64,000 nt of DNA from Alloactinosynnema sp. L-07 (GCF_900070365.1 NZ_LN850107.1:1922001-1986000); one strand, 5' to 3'; counted from the stretch's first letter, positions 35,739-44,124 are shown. Notes: generated by a model not told the origin, from the sequence alone. Numbers and translations are program-made.

Positions 35739-36631
35739 TGGTCAGGTCCGTTCTCGGTGGTGATGTTGGGAGGAGGGTCGAGGCGGAGCAGGCCGTCGAT
35801 CCAGATCTCGCTCAACCCGGTTTCGCTGTGCAGGTTGTGCACGAACTGCTCGCGGGAGACCCCGCCCGCGGCGGCCTCGGTGAGCCGAGAGGCATGCGCA
35901 TCGGTCAGCGCGGGCGTCCACCCGGCCAACGTGACCAGTTCACTGACCGGTAGATCGTCCTCGGCGTAGGCGGTGTAGCTGATCGCCTCGGCCCGCGCCG
36001 CGGCCCACCGCCAGGCGGCGGTCACCGCAGCGCGGATCAGGTCGACCCGATCCGCCTCGAGGCTGACCAGCCGCTCGACGGCGAGCAGCTCGGCACGGGC
36101 GGCGTAGAGCGCCGACCACAGCCGCATCAGCTGCTCCTCGTGCTCAGTGACCTCCCAGGCGAACGGGTCCGCCGGTACCAGCTGCCGGGCATTCGCCGGG
36201 GTCAGCCGTGGGGCGATCATCGGCATCCGGGTGAACCGCTCGGCGTCGGCGATGAGCTCCCAAGCCACTCGCTCGACCAGCTTGGGCTCGACCCGTTTGC
36301 GGAAGTGGTGGACTTCGTGTCCAGCGTGCTCGGCCGCCAGGTCTCGTCGCGCGGTCAGGTTCAGACCCGGCCCGGCGGGCGGCAACCCGAACAATGCCCG
36401 CGCAGCGGTGGCGTAGCGGGTGTCCGGAAAACGGGCCAGCAGCCCGCGTAGCGTGCCGTCCAGCGCCGCCGTCCGGCTGGTCGGGTCGGCCGGATCGGCT
36501 GCCCTGGCGATGATCCCGCGCAGGTCGAGCAGGACCGGATCTGCGCCTGCCGGGGTCACCGGCAGGCCCCGCCGCAGCAGTCTGGTGACCGCCGTGACCA
36601 CCTCGTCCTCGACTGGGCTTTTTGTGGGCAT
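35735..36631 (-). CDS. First gene of the aaRS-ASCH operon, unknown function
   Basis: The 298-residue product starts at ATG 36631. It is helical. Its central block (RRDLAAEHAGHEVHHFRKRV, then EPKLVERVAWELIADAERF) belongs to a sequence type that occurs in many actinobacterial regulatory and defence-like proteins, usually next to an effector domain (recollection). No effector domain is visible here. Its stop overlaps the next start by 4 bases, so it is the first of three coupled genes. It may sense a signal or tether the complex. Confidence 0.68.
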   Translation of the reverse strand: MPTKSPVEDEVVTAVTRLLRRGLPVTPAGADPVLLDLRGIIARAADPADPTSRTAALDGTLRGLLARFPDTRYATAARALFGLPPAGPGLNLTARRDLAAEHAGHEVHHFRKRVEPKLVERVAWELIADAERFTRMPMIAPRLTPANARQLVPADPFAWEVTEHEEQLMRLWSALYAARAELLAVERLVSLEADRVDLIRAAVTAAWRWAAARAEAISYTAYAEDDLPVSELVTLAGWTPALTDAHASRLTEAAAGGVSREQFVHNLHSETGLSEIWIDGLLRLDPPPNITTENGPDQ

Positions 36632-36898
36632 GGCTGTAGTCAACCATGATGCCCAGAAAATGCCCAGCCCATTAGCCCGCGCACATGGTGTTCTGACGGA
36701 GCCGCGTGGGCCGGGCGGCTCAATGCGTCGTTCGCCCGGTTGCTCGCCGGAATCGTGTGTGTTCCGGCAAAGGTGCCTGCGGAGCGTTCTGCGGACCACT
36801 TCGAGCCAGGGAAGGTCGGTAGGGCTGCAGAACGTCGATGGCCTACGCGACCTCGTCTGTGTTTTGCGTCGATGAGCGAGTGAGTGGTGTTGTCGGTG

Positions 36899-38011
36899 TC
36901 ATCGGTCATCGCCCGGTGGGTTGGGGAACGCCCGCAGGTGCAGTCGGTTTGCCACGTTGCCTGCGAACCAGGAGGCGAAGTCGTCGTCCCGGTCGTTCGC
37001 CTGGATGGCGGCGCACCAGTCCTGGCGGTTGAGTACCGCGAGGTACTGGCGCACGATTTCGTCACGTTGTTCGGTGGTGCATCCGCATTGCTCTGGGGCC
37101 TTGGTCGTCAGGCGGTCGACGATGAGCGCGGCGTTGACGTATCTGTTCGCGGTCGGCGTCTGCCTGCTGAGGTGCGCTACGTGCGCGGCGAGGACAATGG
37201 GGGCTGGTGGATAGTGTTCGAGGGTCATCCCCATGCCGTTGCAATGAGCCATGGTGTGCAGTAGTCGACCGGTGTGGTCGATCAGGTCGTCGTCGATCCC
37301 ACCGGTGTTGGTGATCGCTTCGTGTAGGTGGGTCGCGGTGGCGACCTTGCCTGCGAAGTAGCCGTTGAGGTAGTCCCCGTCGCAGGCGTGGCGCAGCAAC
37401 CACGCACGGCCCGCGCCGTGCCCGTACTCGCACAGTTCCTCGATGATGTAGACCCTGCCCCAGCCGGTGACGCGCTGGGCCAGCCACAGCAGGGCCTGCC
37501 CTCCGCCGGTGCGACGCCGCAGTGCCTTGGCGGCCAGCGGCCCGAAAGTGTTCGACAGCAGTCCGATGGTCTGGATCAGCGGGATGTCCTCTTCGGCCCA
37601 GTCCGTGGCGAGCAGCGCCAATCCGACGAGGGCTGCGCCGCGATCAGTGCTGTGTCGCACCAGCCATCGGCCGGTGTGTCGTACGCGTCGCCGGTCGGCG
37701 CGCAGCGCCGCGGCGGCGATGTGGTCGTTCTGATGGATCGGGACGGCGACGTCGTGGAACGCATCGGCGAGTTCGCGTGGTGTGGCATCGGGGTCGCCGA
37801 AGTGGCGGTCGAGGATGGCGGCCACATCGGCGCCGCGCAGCCGTGTGTCTTTCTGGGGCCGCGATCGACGGCCGCGGAAATGTTCGTCGTCTGGATACGG
37901 CTCGCCGTCATGCGGCAGGGGTGCGTCGGGGTTTTGCTGGTGTAGACGCAGAGCGTGTTGGAACAGAGTGGTCCGGGATCCGAGCGGCTGTGGCTCGGTC
38001 GTCTCGCTCAT
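36899..38011 (-). CDS. Helical protein of unknown function
   Basis: The 370-residue protein starts at ATG 38011. Residues 90-340 form a long run of helices with HEAT-like character, for example IPLIQTIGLLSNTFGPLAAK and WGRVYIIEELCEYGHGAGRA. It contains CGCTTEQRDEI near the end. There is no membrane segment. It is transcribed toward the aaRS-ASCH operon, 267 bases away, on the same strand, and could be expressed with it. The family is not recognised. Confidence 0.62.
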   Translation of the reverse strand: MSETTEPQPLGSRTTLFQHALRLHQQNPDAPLPHDGEPYPDDEHFRGRRSRPQKDTRLRGADVAAILDRHFGDPDATPRELADAFHDVAVPIHQNDHIAAAALRADRRRVRHTGRWLVRHSTDRGAALVGLALLATDWAEEDIPLIQTIGLLSNTFGPLAAKALRRRTGGGQALLWLAQRVTGWGRVYIIEELCEYGHGAGRAWLLRHACDGDYLNGYFAGKVATATHLHEAITNTGGIDDDLIDHTGRLLHTMAHCNGMGMTLEHYPPAPIVLAAHVAHLSRQTPTANRYVNAALIVDRLTTKAPEQCGCTTEQRDEIVRQYLAVLNRQDWCAAIQANDRDDDFASWFAGNVANRLHLRAFPNPPGDDR

Positions 38012-38294
38012 CGGCGGACGGAGGACTCGATTCTCTCAGTCATGAGCGGGATGATCGCAGCTCTGTCCCGGCAGAGCAACTGACCATGCACCCGGTCCAG
38101 GCGTAGATCTCTGCGACCCGCACGACCCTTCAGCGCCACGGGGCGGCGCTCGCACGGCAAGCGACCAACACGGTTGACTCCGGCGCCGCGCACCGACGGT
38201 ACTCACGGAGGCGCAGTCTTATGTAGGCCGAAATGACACGCTGGCACCGCGGAGGCGCGAGTTTCGACGGCAGGCGACGCGGCAGCCATCAACG
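38012..38294. other. Upstream region of the helical protein gene, up to the right att-like repeat
   Basis: The 283 bases before the hairpin hold the probable promoter of the gene starting at 38011. I find no coding frame with support. Confidence 0.35.
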
Positions 38295-38336
38295 CACAAA
38301 TCCCGCGGACGAATTGATCGTCGGCAGGGATTTGTG
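38295..38336 (-). terminator. Hairpin beside the right att-like repeat
   Basis: CACAAATCCC (38295-38304) pairs with GGGATTTGTG (38327-38336); the loop again contains GACGA with TCGTC. It is the counterpart of 15630-15672, with compensating changes in the stem (CAAGCCCC/GGGGCTTG in the left copy, CAAATCCC/GGGATTTG here). Confidence 0.65.
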
Positions 38337-38387
38337 TAATGTGACTGAACTGGTGAGTTCTCATCGAGAGTGGTGTCCGAGGGGGGA
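38332..38387 (-). repeat. Right copy of 56-bp direct repeat, att-like, tRNA 3' end
   Basis: This copy matches 15669-15724 at 54 of 56 positions. On the minus strand it reads GTGGGGGTTCCCCCCTCGG followed by ACACCA, like the T-arm and acceptor end of a leucine tRNA with about five bases missing from the T-loop. The integrase gene ends about 100 bases away at 38486, the usual position of an attachment site. The palindrome CTCCCGGATTCCGGGGG (38445-38461 region) between the two resembles one beside the left copy. Confidence 0.72.
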
Positions 38388-38485
38388 ACCCCCACAAGTG
38401 GGACATCTCCCTGTTAGAGGGAGGAACCCAGAGCAGTGGAAATCCCCCGGAATCCGGGAGATTTTCATGGCTGGGACCGTACCAG

Positions 38486-39544
38486 CTATGTGCCCCGCGC
38501 TCCAAGGTGGTCCACAGAACCCCCTTGTGCGGCTAGAGGATGGGCCTCGCCACACAGAGCCTGAAGTGCGGCCGCCACTTCCTGGAGGGTTGCTTGCACG
38601 TAGGTTGCCGTTGCGCCAACGGCTCCAGTGTTGCTGGAATGCCCGGCGTATGCCCGGGCGATAGCATAGCCGAAGTTTCGCTCGACCCATGTCAACGTGG
38701 TGTATCGCAGCCAGTGGACCGTGACCTGCTGAGTGGCTACCCAAGGCAGATGCTGCCCAAGTCGAGTCCAGAGATAGTCGTAGCGTCGCCCCGAGATCGG
38801 CCTCCCGTTCTCGTAGCGCAGAAGTTGCCCACCGTGCGGCGCTTGACGGTGCTTGGCATGCGCGAGGAGATGGGCCATCAACGTCGGCGAAACTGGTTGC
38901 CAGCGGACCGTCTCGCCCTTCTCATGCAGACGTACCAGGCACTGCTCTGCGTCGAGGTCGCCTGGTGTCCGCAGAGCGAGAGCACCACCACGTCGCGCCG
39001 CCGTCTCGGTGTGGAACCGAAGCAGCAGAGTGTCGAGCTCTGGATCGTTGCCAGTCGTGGCCGCGGTGTGGTTAATCTCGACTAGGCGATGAGCGGGTAG
39101 TGCGTGTCGGCCGCTTGGCAATCGGGCTGGCTTTTGGACCTTTGTGGATGGATTGTCGTCGTCCACCAAGCCGTCAGCGACAGCGTGACTGTAGAGACAC
39201 CGGAGAGCTGAGACGAATAGCTCCACCGCGCCGCGACCGTTCCGAGAGTTTCGGCGAACGACGACGCCTGCTTTCACGACCTCGGCGAGTTGCTTGATCT
39301 CGGACGGAGTCGGCTCATCCAAGCGACGGCTGCCCCAGTCCAACCGGATCTTGCTCCAGTACGGTTCGTAGGTTCGACGAGTCCCGACACTGACAGCTGC
39401 TGTCACGACCGGGATGTACTCCTCGAAGGTTGGTACTTGCGGACCGGCCGGGCTGGCCGCAAACAGTTCAGCGGGATCAAATCCGAGTTTTTCCAGCACA
39501 AGACGGGCGGCGGCCAGTCGAACCGGATCGTCTGGCGGGTTCAC
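38486..39544 (-). CDS. Tyrosine recombinase / integrase
   Basis: GTG 39544, which overlaps the TGA of the AbrB-like gene (39541-39544), gives 352 residues. The catalytic residues are Arg in TAARRGGALAL, Lys in LHEKGETVRW, HWLRY in place of the usual H-x-x-R-H box end, AGHSSNTG and Tyr in ATYVQATL. The N-terminal core-binding domain reads TYEPYWSKIRLDWGSRRLDE. It resembles the recombinase at 31904-32914 along its full length, so the two are related enzymes. It lies next to the right att-like repeat and is the likely integrase for that site (inference). Confidence 0.92.
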   Translation of the reverse strand: MNPPDDPVRLAAARLVLEKLGFDPAELFAASPAGPQVPTFEEYIPVVTAAVSVGTRRTYEPYWSKIRLDWGSRRLDEPTPSEIKQLAEVVKAGVVVRRNSRNGRGAVELFVSALRCLYSHAVADGLVDDDNPSTKVQKPARLPSGRHALPAHRLVEINHTAATTGNDPELDTLLLRFHTETAARRGGALALRTPGDLDAEQCLVRLHEKGETVRWQPVSPTLMAHLLAHAKHRQAPHGGQLLRYENGRPISGRRYDYLWTRLGQHLPWVATQQVTVHWLRYTTLTWVERNFGYAIARAYAGHSSNTGAVGATATYVQATLQEVAAALQALCGEAHPLAAQGGSVDHLGARGT

Positions 39545-40044
39545 TGCCCACGCTCCCGGCTGTGGTAGAGGGTCATCATCCGGTCCAGCACGGAGGGTGG
39601 ATGGACTAGAAGGACCTGGAACTGGGGCGCTGCCACAAGCAAGAGGGTGTCGCGGGGGCGAATTCCGCACGCCCGCCGCGCCGAGACGGGGATCACCAAT
39701 GATCGTTTCTTGGGAACGACGTGTAGTCCCGCCGAGTCGAAACGGATCACAACGACGTTGTGTGATGTGGTGATCGCTAAGCGGTCGCCCGCTCTCCACT
39801 GGAGGGCGTCCAGCGCATAGGTGGCTGGGATGGTGCCGGAGGTGTCTACGCGCCCGGCAGAGTAAGTCAACGAGTCGTCAGACAGTAACGGCAAATGCAT
39901 CGCTGCCAGGGGGGACGGTTCAACGATGAGTCCGCCGCGAGCACTGTGGCCCGGAATCAGCGCGTCGATGACGCCACGAGCGATCCGTGAAGTTGCGCCA
40001 CGAAGGTGTTCTGGACCTGGGCGGGTAACGCCCGGGCCGGTCAC
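39541..40044 (-). CDS. AbrB-like protein paired with the second integrase
   Basis: The frame from GTG 40044 gives 167 residues; ATG 39900 would give 119 and is an alternative. The sequence shows an AbrB-type pattern, GRVDTSGTIPATYALDALQW, followed by GDRLAITTSHNVVVIRF and a second similar unit, KRSLVIPVSARRACGIRPRD. Its stop overlaps the integrase start by 4 bases. The arrangement copies the pair at 31.9-33.3 kb. It is probably a DNA-binding partner or regulator of the integrase. Confidence 0.68.
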   Translation of the reverse strand: MTGPGVTRPGPEHLRGATSRIARGVIDALIPGHSARGGLIVEPSPLAAMHLPLLSDDSLTYSAGRVDTSGTIPATYALDALQWRAGDRLAITTSHNVVVIRFDSAGLHVVPKKRSLVIPVSARRACGIRPRDTLLLVAAPQFQVLLVHPPSVLDRMMTLYHSRERGQ

Positions 40045-40550
40045 AACGCGTCACCCCAACGTGATGTCATGTTCATGGATCCCCCACTTTGCTGCGGCGC
40101 GGCAGTAGCGCTTGGTCGTCGAGCCCTGTCTTGAATGTTGCTCTAGTCGACAGTCTAGCCTCCAGTCGCTCCGCATGAGGCTCATAATGTCATGATTGCT
40201 GACATCCGATCGGGTGAAATCAATTCTTTCGTATCAACTATCAAGATGTCTGATTGACTAGACCCGGCATGAGCAACTTCAGTCAGGCCAGTGTGCCCTG
40301 TATAGAACGGCCTAGAGATCGGGCCGCCGGGTTCCCTATCGACCTGGGCGGAAGGGGGCCGAGCTTTCGCGCCCGCTGACTTCGTCGCGCTACTATGCCT
40401 TGAGGGCCGAAGCGCTGGCCCGAACCGGCCCGGTTGTGCCCACGCTGCACCGGATTGAATACGGTCAAGGTCTGCTGATCGCGCTAGGTTGCATCGTGTC
40501 AGTGATCCGAGGCGCAGAGCGTGGGAACTGCGCCGACGTGGAGATCCGGC
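40045..40550. promoter_or_regulatory. Divergent upstream region of the AbrB-integrase pair and the zinc-finger gene
   Basis: This 506-base region is relatively AT-rich around 40130-40270. Short repeats with a CTAGTCGACAGTCTAG-like core (40142-40160) and GCATGAGGCTCAT (40172-40184) are possible operators. Around 40395-40440 the plus strand reads LRAEALARTGPVVPTLHRIE, which may be a helix-turn-helix remnant. I cannot define promoters exactly. Confidence 0.4.
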
Positions 40551-41762
40551 ATGACCAAGAACTACTTCCGCAAGAAGCAGATCCGGGCTGAGGCGTCTGC
40601 CACCGGCCGAACGTACCTGGACGCCGCCCGTCAGATCGCCGTAGATGCGGGCCACCCGCAAGGGATGCTCGCAGCGCCCTTGCACGAAGCCTTGGCCAAA
40701 GCACTTGACGCGGCGGGATGGCCGGTCGACTTCGAGCATGATCCCCTTGCTGGAGTCCTGTTCGGCTACGCAGGACCGGCAGTCATCCAAACCTGCCGGC
40801 TTGATGGACCGCCGCTTGACCTAGCTAGCAACGCGCATCCGGACGATCCGACGGTATTCGACTTGACCTCTCCGATATCGGTTGGCGTAACCGCTCCACG
40901 TCTGGTCGACATAGATCATGTGGGCCGTCTGCTAGGTCTGGACTGCCACGAAGTCTCCCTCGACCAACCTGTCTGCAATATCGTCGCCGCCATCGATGCG
41001 GTTCTCGCCACCACCCGGCACGAACTAGTGACGATGCCCACCAACGCCGAGTGTGCCATCTGCGGCGATCAGTTCAGCGCGCGCGACCTCCTTGAGCCCA
41101 CCTCACAGCAGATCCGGGTCTGCCCCTGCTGCGTGTTCAGCGGTGAGCTGCTCGACGTGAAGCCTTTCCAACTGGCATTGCAACTGAACTTCGCTGTCAT
41201 CGAGAACCTGGCGGTCTCGGCGGGCTGGGTAGGACCGCAGACGCTGTTGTCGTGCCTGGCAGGAGCTGGCTTTGCCGACCGCCTGCTAAGGGCCTGGCGC
41301 CGCGCAGGTATTCGTGACGAGCCCATGGAATGGTGGTCCGAACCTGCGAAGGCGTGGATATGGCTACCTCCAGGTGTGCGGCCATCGGTGCTGGCTCAGT
41401 TTGGCTGTGGCGCCTCCTTGCAACGGATCATCACTGCAATCGACACGGCATACCCTGAACTGCGCGCCGAGGTTCGAACTCGAGCGGTGATGACGCCGGA
41501 TGGCCTGGTTGATCAGTTGTGGCCCGCAGGCGTCGCCTTCGCTGTTGGTCTGATGACCCAGCAAGCGGAACATGTCGGTCGACGCAGTCCGTGGGACGTT
41601 ATGGATTCGTTCGATCTCCTGTATTGGGTACGGAAACTGGCCCCCGACGTAGGCTGTGACCCCGTCGAGGCGGTCCTCGGCCTGACCATTGCGGCGGTGC
41701 GCGGTGCGCTGAACCCAGGAGCGTTTGCAGAGGATCCTGACAAAGCTGAACGATCGAAATAG
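40551..41762 (+). CDS. Zinc-finger protein of unknown function
   Basis: ATG 40551 with GGAG upstream gives 403 residues; GTG 40521 is in frame but less well placed. Residues 1-140 form a globular domain (TYLDAARQIAVDAGHPQGML). Near residue 165, CAICGDQF followed by VCPCCVFSGEL makes a four-cysteine zinc site. The C-terminal half is helical. It is divergent from the AbrB-integrase pair and convergent with the HEPN operon, so it is a likely cargo gene. The family is not recognised. Confidence 0.65.
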   Translation: MTKNYFRKKQIRAEASATGRTYLDAARQIAVDAGHPQGMLAAPLHEALAKALDAAGWPVDFEHDPLAGVLFGYAGPAVIQTCRLDGPPLDLASNAHPDDPTVFDLTSPISVGVTAPRLVDIDHVGRLLGLDCHEVSLDQPVCNIVAAIDAVLATTRHELVTMPTNAECAICGDQFSARDLLEPTSQQIRVCPCCVFSGELLDVKPFQLALQLNFAVIENLAVSAGWVGPQTLLSCLAGAGFADRLLRAWRRAGIRDEPMEWWSEPAKAWIWLPPGVRPSVLAQFGCGASLQRIITAIDTAYPELRAEVRTRAVMTPDGLVDQLWPAGVAFAVGLMTQQAEHVGRRSPWDVMDSFDLLYWVRKLAPDVGCDPVEAVLGLTIAAVRGALNPGAFAEDPDKAERSK

Positions 41763-41944
41763 GTCTCAGGAGGGCGGCCCAATCCTCTGTGATGACCTAG
41801 ACCGATCCACTGTCGAACGACACCCGAGCCTTGAGCCATGACATCACCGTCAAGGCCCGTTCTCGCGTACAGCCACAGCATCGCCTCGCGGCGATGCCGC
41901 GGCATGTCGTCCAACCCTGGCATCGTGTCGGGCGGGATGGTCAC
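41513..41944 (-). CDS. Possible third gene of the HEPN operon
   Basis: GTG 41944 overlaps the stop of the 67-residue gene (41941-41943), which suggests coupling. The first 60 residues (MPRHRREAMLWLYARTGLDG) lie in otherwise free DNA, but the frame continues another 250 bases antisense into the 3' end of the zinc-finger gene. Either the reading frame is truncated or shifted, or the two genes overlap tail to tail. The function is unknown. Confidence 0.35.
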   Translation of the reverse strand: MTIPPDTMPGLDDMPRHRREAMLWLYARTGLDGDVMAQGSGVVRQWIGLGHHRGLGRPPETYFDRSALSGSSANAPGFSAPRTAAMVRPRTASTGSQPTSGASFRTQYRRSNESITSHGLRRPTCSACWVIRPTAKATPAGHN

Positions 41945-42144
41945 AGGTTGCCGAACCGCCTCAGGAAAGCCTCCGTGCGGGTCTCCAGGTCGCGGCGGGC
42001 CTGGTGATGATCACGCAGTACGTCGAATTGCCCTCGGCTGTCGCCCTCGCCACGAGCGAACGCGTCGGCGGGCCACCGGGCCGTGCTCACCAGGTGCGAC
42101 GAGGAGATCGTTCCGACATAGTTCTTGCGTCGGGGATGGCTCAT
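41941..42144 (-). CDS. Small basic protein coupled to the HEPN gene
   Basis: ATG 42144 overlaps the TGA of the HEPN-protein gene by 4 bases. The 67-residue product is basic and helical, with QFDVLRDHHQARRDLETRTE. The tight coupling suggests that it works with the HEPN protein, for example as an antitoxin-like or assembly partner (inference). It has no known motif. Confidence 0.55.
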   Translation of the reverse strand: MSHPRRKNYVGTISSSHLVSTARWPADAFARGEGDSRGQFDVLRDHHQARRDLETRTEAFLRRFGNL

Positions 42145-43523
42145 CCGGCGGCGGGGTGCAGACCGAGGGTGCTCAGCGCTGTCTTGAGCTCGGTGTAGCT
42201 GTAGTGCGTGCCCGGGCCCGCCTTGGCTTCGCACTTAGTGACGAAGTCCAGCAGTAGTGGACCGCGGGCCGCACCGAGGTGCGAGGTGGCGTGGGCCAAC
42301 TCCACGGCCATGCCCGGCATGGCAGCGGCTTCCCGGCATTGATCGTTGCCGTACCAAGTGGTCAGAGCCTGTCCCAGTGTCTCGACTGATAGGAACGACG
42401 CGTGTTGCACCAGCAGGCGTCCGATCTGCTCGCCGGTACGCCAACCCCAAGCGGCCCGCAGGAGCTCGATCACTCTCGGCACGAAAAACTCGCTCGGACG
42501 AGCCGCGATGACCTGCTGCTGGTGAAACTCACTCAACTGATCGAAGCGGATAGACAGGTTGGGAAGGTGTTCCCTGGCCATGTCGTTGCCGACCATCCCG
42601 AGATTCGAGGCGATCTCCGGGGGCAACGGGTCCCACTCGCCGCCCGGAATCGGTGGCGTGAGCAGGGTGTCGAACAGGTCGGCCAGCGGCTGATCCACAG
42701 ACGCCCAGAAATAATCGTCCTCGGCCATGCGGCTCAGGGTTCGCAGTTGGGTCGTGCCGTCGAGCACGCGGAGTCGTTCGCGTGTCTCGCCCACGGCGTC
42801 ACGGACCGCGTCGCGTGCCGTCTCCGCGAAGGCGCGCAGCGCGATGGCCATCCGGTCGGCGTGCCAGTCCGCAGGCATCCGACCCTCAGGGTCGACTTCG
42901 AGCATCGCAGCCTTCGCCGCGAGCCTGATGATGCTCCGGCGGGTCGCGGCCCGGACACGGTCGTGGAAGGCAGCCCGAATGTGGAGCGGGGACGCGGCGA
43001 ACAGTGGGTCGCAGATGAAGTTCTTGAACTCCTCTACCAGGGCTCCGCCCTGCGTGGGGGGATGTATCAGCAAGGTGGACAGCGCGATCGCCAGATGCCC
43101 GCGAGCGGTCTCCGGGCGGGGGCTGTAGACCTCGCCGCCGCTGCGCAGCGACGGGTGCGCGCACAGATGGCGGTCCTCGCGGACCCGGTCCAGGTCGCGC
43201 TTGCCGATCGTGTCGATCAACTCGAACACCACCGCCTCGTCAACCAGCGAGGCCTCGATCTTCTGCATGGCGCTCACCCCAGTGGGTTTCAGGCCATCCT
43301 TCTGCGCGTCGGTGATCTTTTTCCGGAACCCCTGCGCGGCCCCATCGCCTTCATCGGCCAGGCGGATCAGCTTCACGATGATGTCCGCGCTGACCGCCGA
43401 CCACGTCGCCGCGATGCTCGCGCGGATCGCGCCAGCGTTGTAGCAGCGCCATGCCTCGTCCACCAGCGGGCGCACGTCCGGACTCCAGACCTGAGCGACC
43501 AATGCCTCCAGATCAACCGCCAC
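42141..43523 (-). CDS. HEPN-domain protein, putative RNase effector
   Basis: The 460-residue protein starts at GTG 43523, with GGAAGGAC upstream. Residues 15-150 have the HEPN fold pattern: EAWRCYNAGAIRASIAATWS for the first helices, and the catalytic R-x4-H motif as Arg118 to His123 in DRHLCAHP. HEPN proteins of this type often cut RNA in toxin-antitoxin and phage-defence systems (family knowledge). The remaining 300 residues are helical, with RVRAATRRSIIRLAAKAAML, and resemble no domain that I can name. It begins a tightly coupled operon with one or two small genes. Confidence 0.72.
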   Translation of the reverse strand: MAVDLEALVAQVWSPDVRPLVDEAWRCYNAGAIRASIAATWSAVSADIIVKLIRLADEGDGAAQGFRKKITDAQKDGLKPTGVSAMQKIEASLVDEAVVFELIDTIGKRDLDRVREDRHLCAHPSLRSGGEVYSPRPETARGHLAIALSTLLIHPPTQGGALVEEFKNFICDPLFAASPLHIRAAFHDRVRAATRRSIIRLAAKAAMLEVDPEGRMPADWHADRMAIALRAFAETARDAVRDAVGETRERLRVLDGTTQLRTLSRMAEDDYFWASVDQPLADLFDTLLTPPIPGGEWDPLPPEIASNLGMVGNDMAREHLPNLSIRFDQLSEFHQQQVIAARPSEFFVPRVIELLRAAWGWRTGEQIGRLLVQHASFLSVETLGQALTTWYGNDQCREAAAMPGMAVELAHATSHLGAARGPLLLDFVTKCEAKAGPGTHYSYTELKTALSTLGLHPAAG

Positions 43524-43863
43524 GGTCTGTCCTTCCGTCGGTCAAGTGGCGTCAAGGGTAGTGCCGCTGGCGGCTCACGGTGACTAGGGCGCGCGGAGCG
43601 AGGGGGAAGCCCTGGAAGCTGGGGGCGCCTCCAACACGGCGGCCCGTTCCGGGGGTGATCATGGGATATGCCACGTGCACCGGCCGAGGATGTACCGCCG
43701 AGCAGGTGCGTGCACCGCGAAGATCCAGGACGGGTTGGATCGCCTGGGAGCGGCGCTCCTGCGACCGACGCCGCCACCCCCGCGGCGAACGCCCCGACCA
43801 ACACCCGATCGGTCGCGACGTTCCCATATCCGCAACATGCCCCGGCTGGCTACGGTCGTTCCC
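43524..43863. promoter_or_regulatory. Divergent upstream region, with a likely leaderless promoter
   Basis: The 340 bases lie between the HEPN gene and the small gene at 43864. On the plus strand TACGGT at 43851-43856 fits the actinobacterial -10 pattern TANNNT and stands 7 bases before ATG 43864, as in leaderless transcripts. No gene is supported in the rest. Confidence 0.4.
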
Positions 43864-44055
43864 ATGTCACCCACGGCCGAGGACGTCACGCTCCTCACCT
43901 TCGAGACCGCCACCCTGGCCGCGATGTTCGCGAAGGCTGCGGCCTGGTGCCACGAGCATCCGGGTGCGATCCTCTACGCCGTCAACTACACCGTGGAGGA
44001 ACTCGACGACCGCACAGTGCATGTCCTGCACGCCGCTGGGCTACCCACCCTGTAG
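43864..44055 (+). CDS. Small hypothetical protein
   Basis: ATG 43864 gives 63 residues with no ribosome binding site but a well-placed -10 box, so translation may be leaderless. The sequence FETATLAAMFAKAAAWCHEH followed by ILYAVNYTVEELDD is amphipathic and looks like a compact alpha/beta protein. The codon pattern favours coding. The function is unknown. Confidence 0.5.
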   Translation: MSPTAEDVTLLTFETATLAAMFAKAAAWCHEHPGAILYAVNYTVEELDDRTVHVLHAAGLPTL

Positions 44056-44124
44056 CCAAGGTGGGCCGGACACGTCTGCGGTCCCCGAGGGCGCACGGAG
44101 GCGTCGCCGCGCGTGCGGGCTACC

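Noticed and set aside
40182..40790. Minus-strand open frame across the divergent region into the zinc-finger gene
   Set aside because: It overlaps a well-supported gene start and contains no motif; composition suggests a shadow.
42402..43583. Plus-strand open frame of 393 residues
   Set aside because: It is antisense to the HEPN-protein gene; the HEPN frame has the family motif and coupled neighbours.
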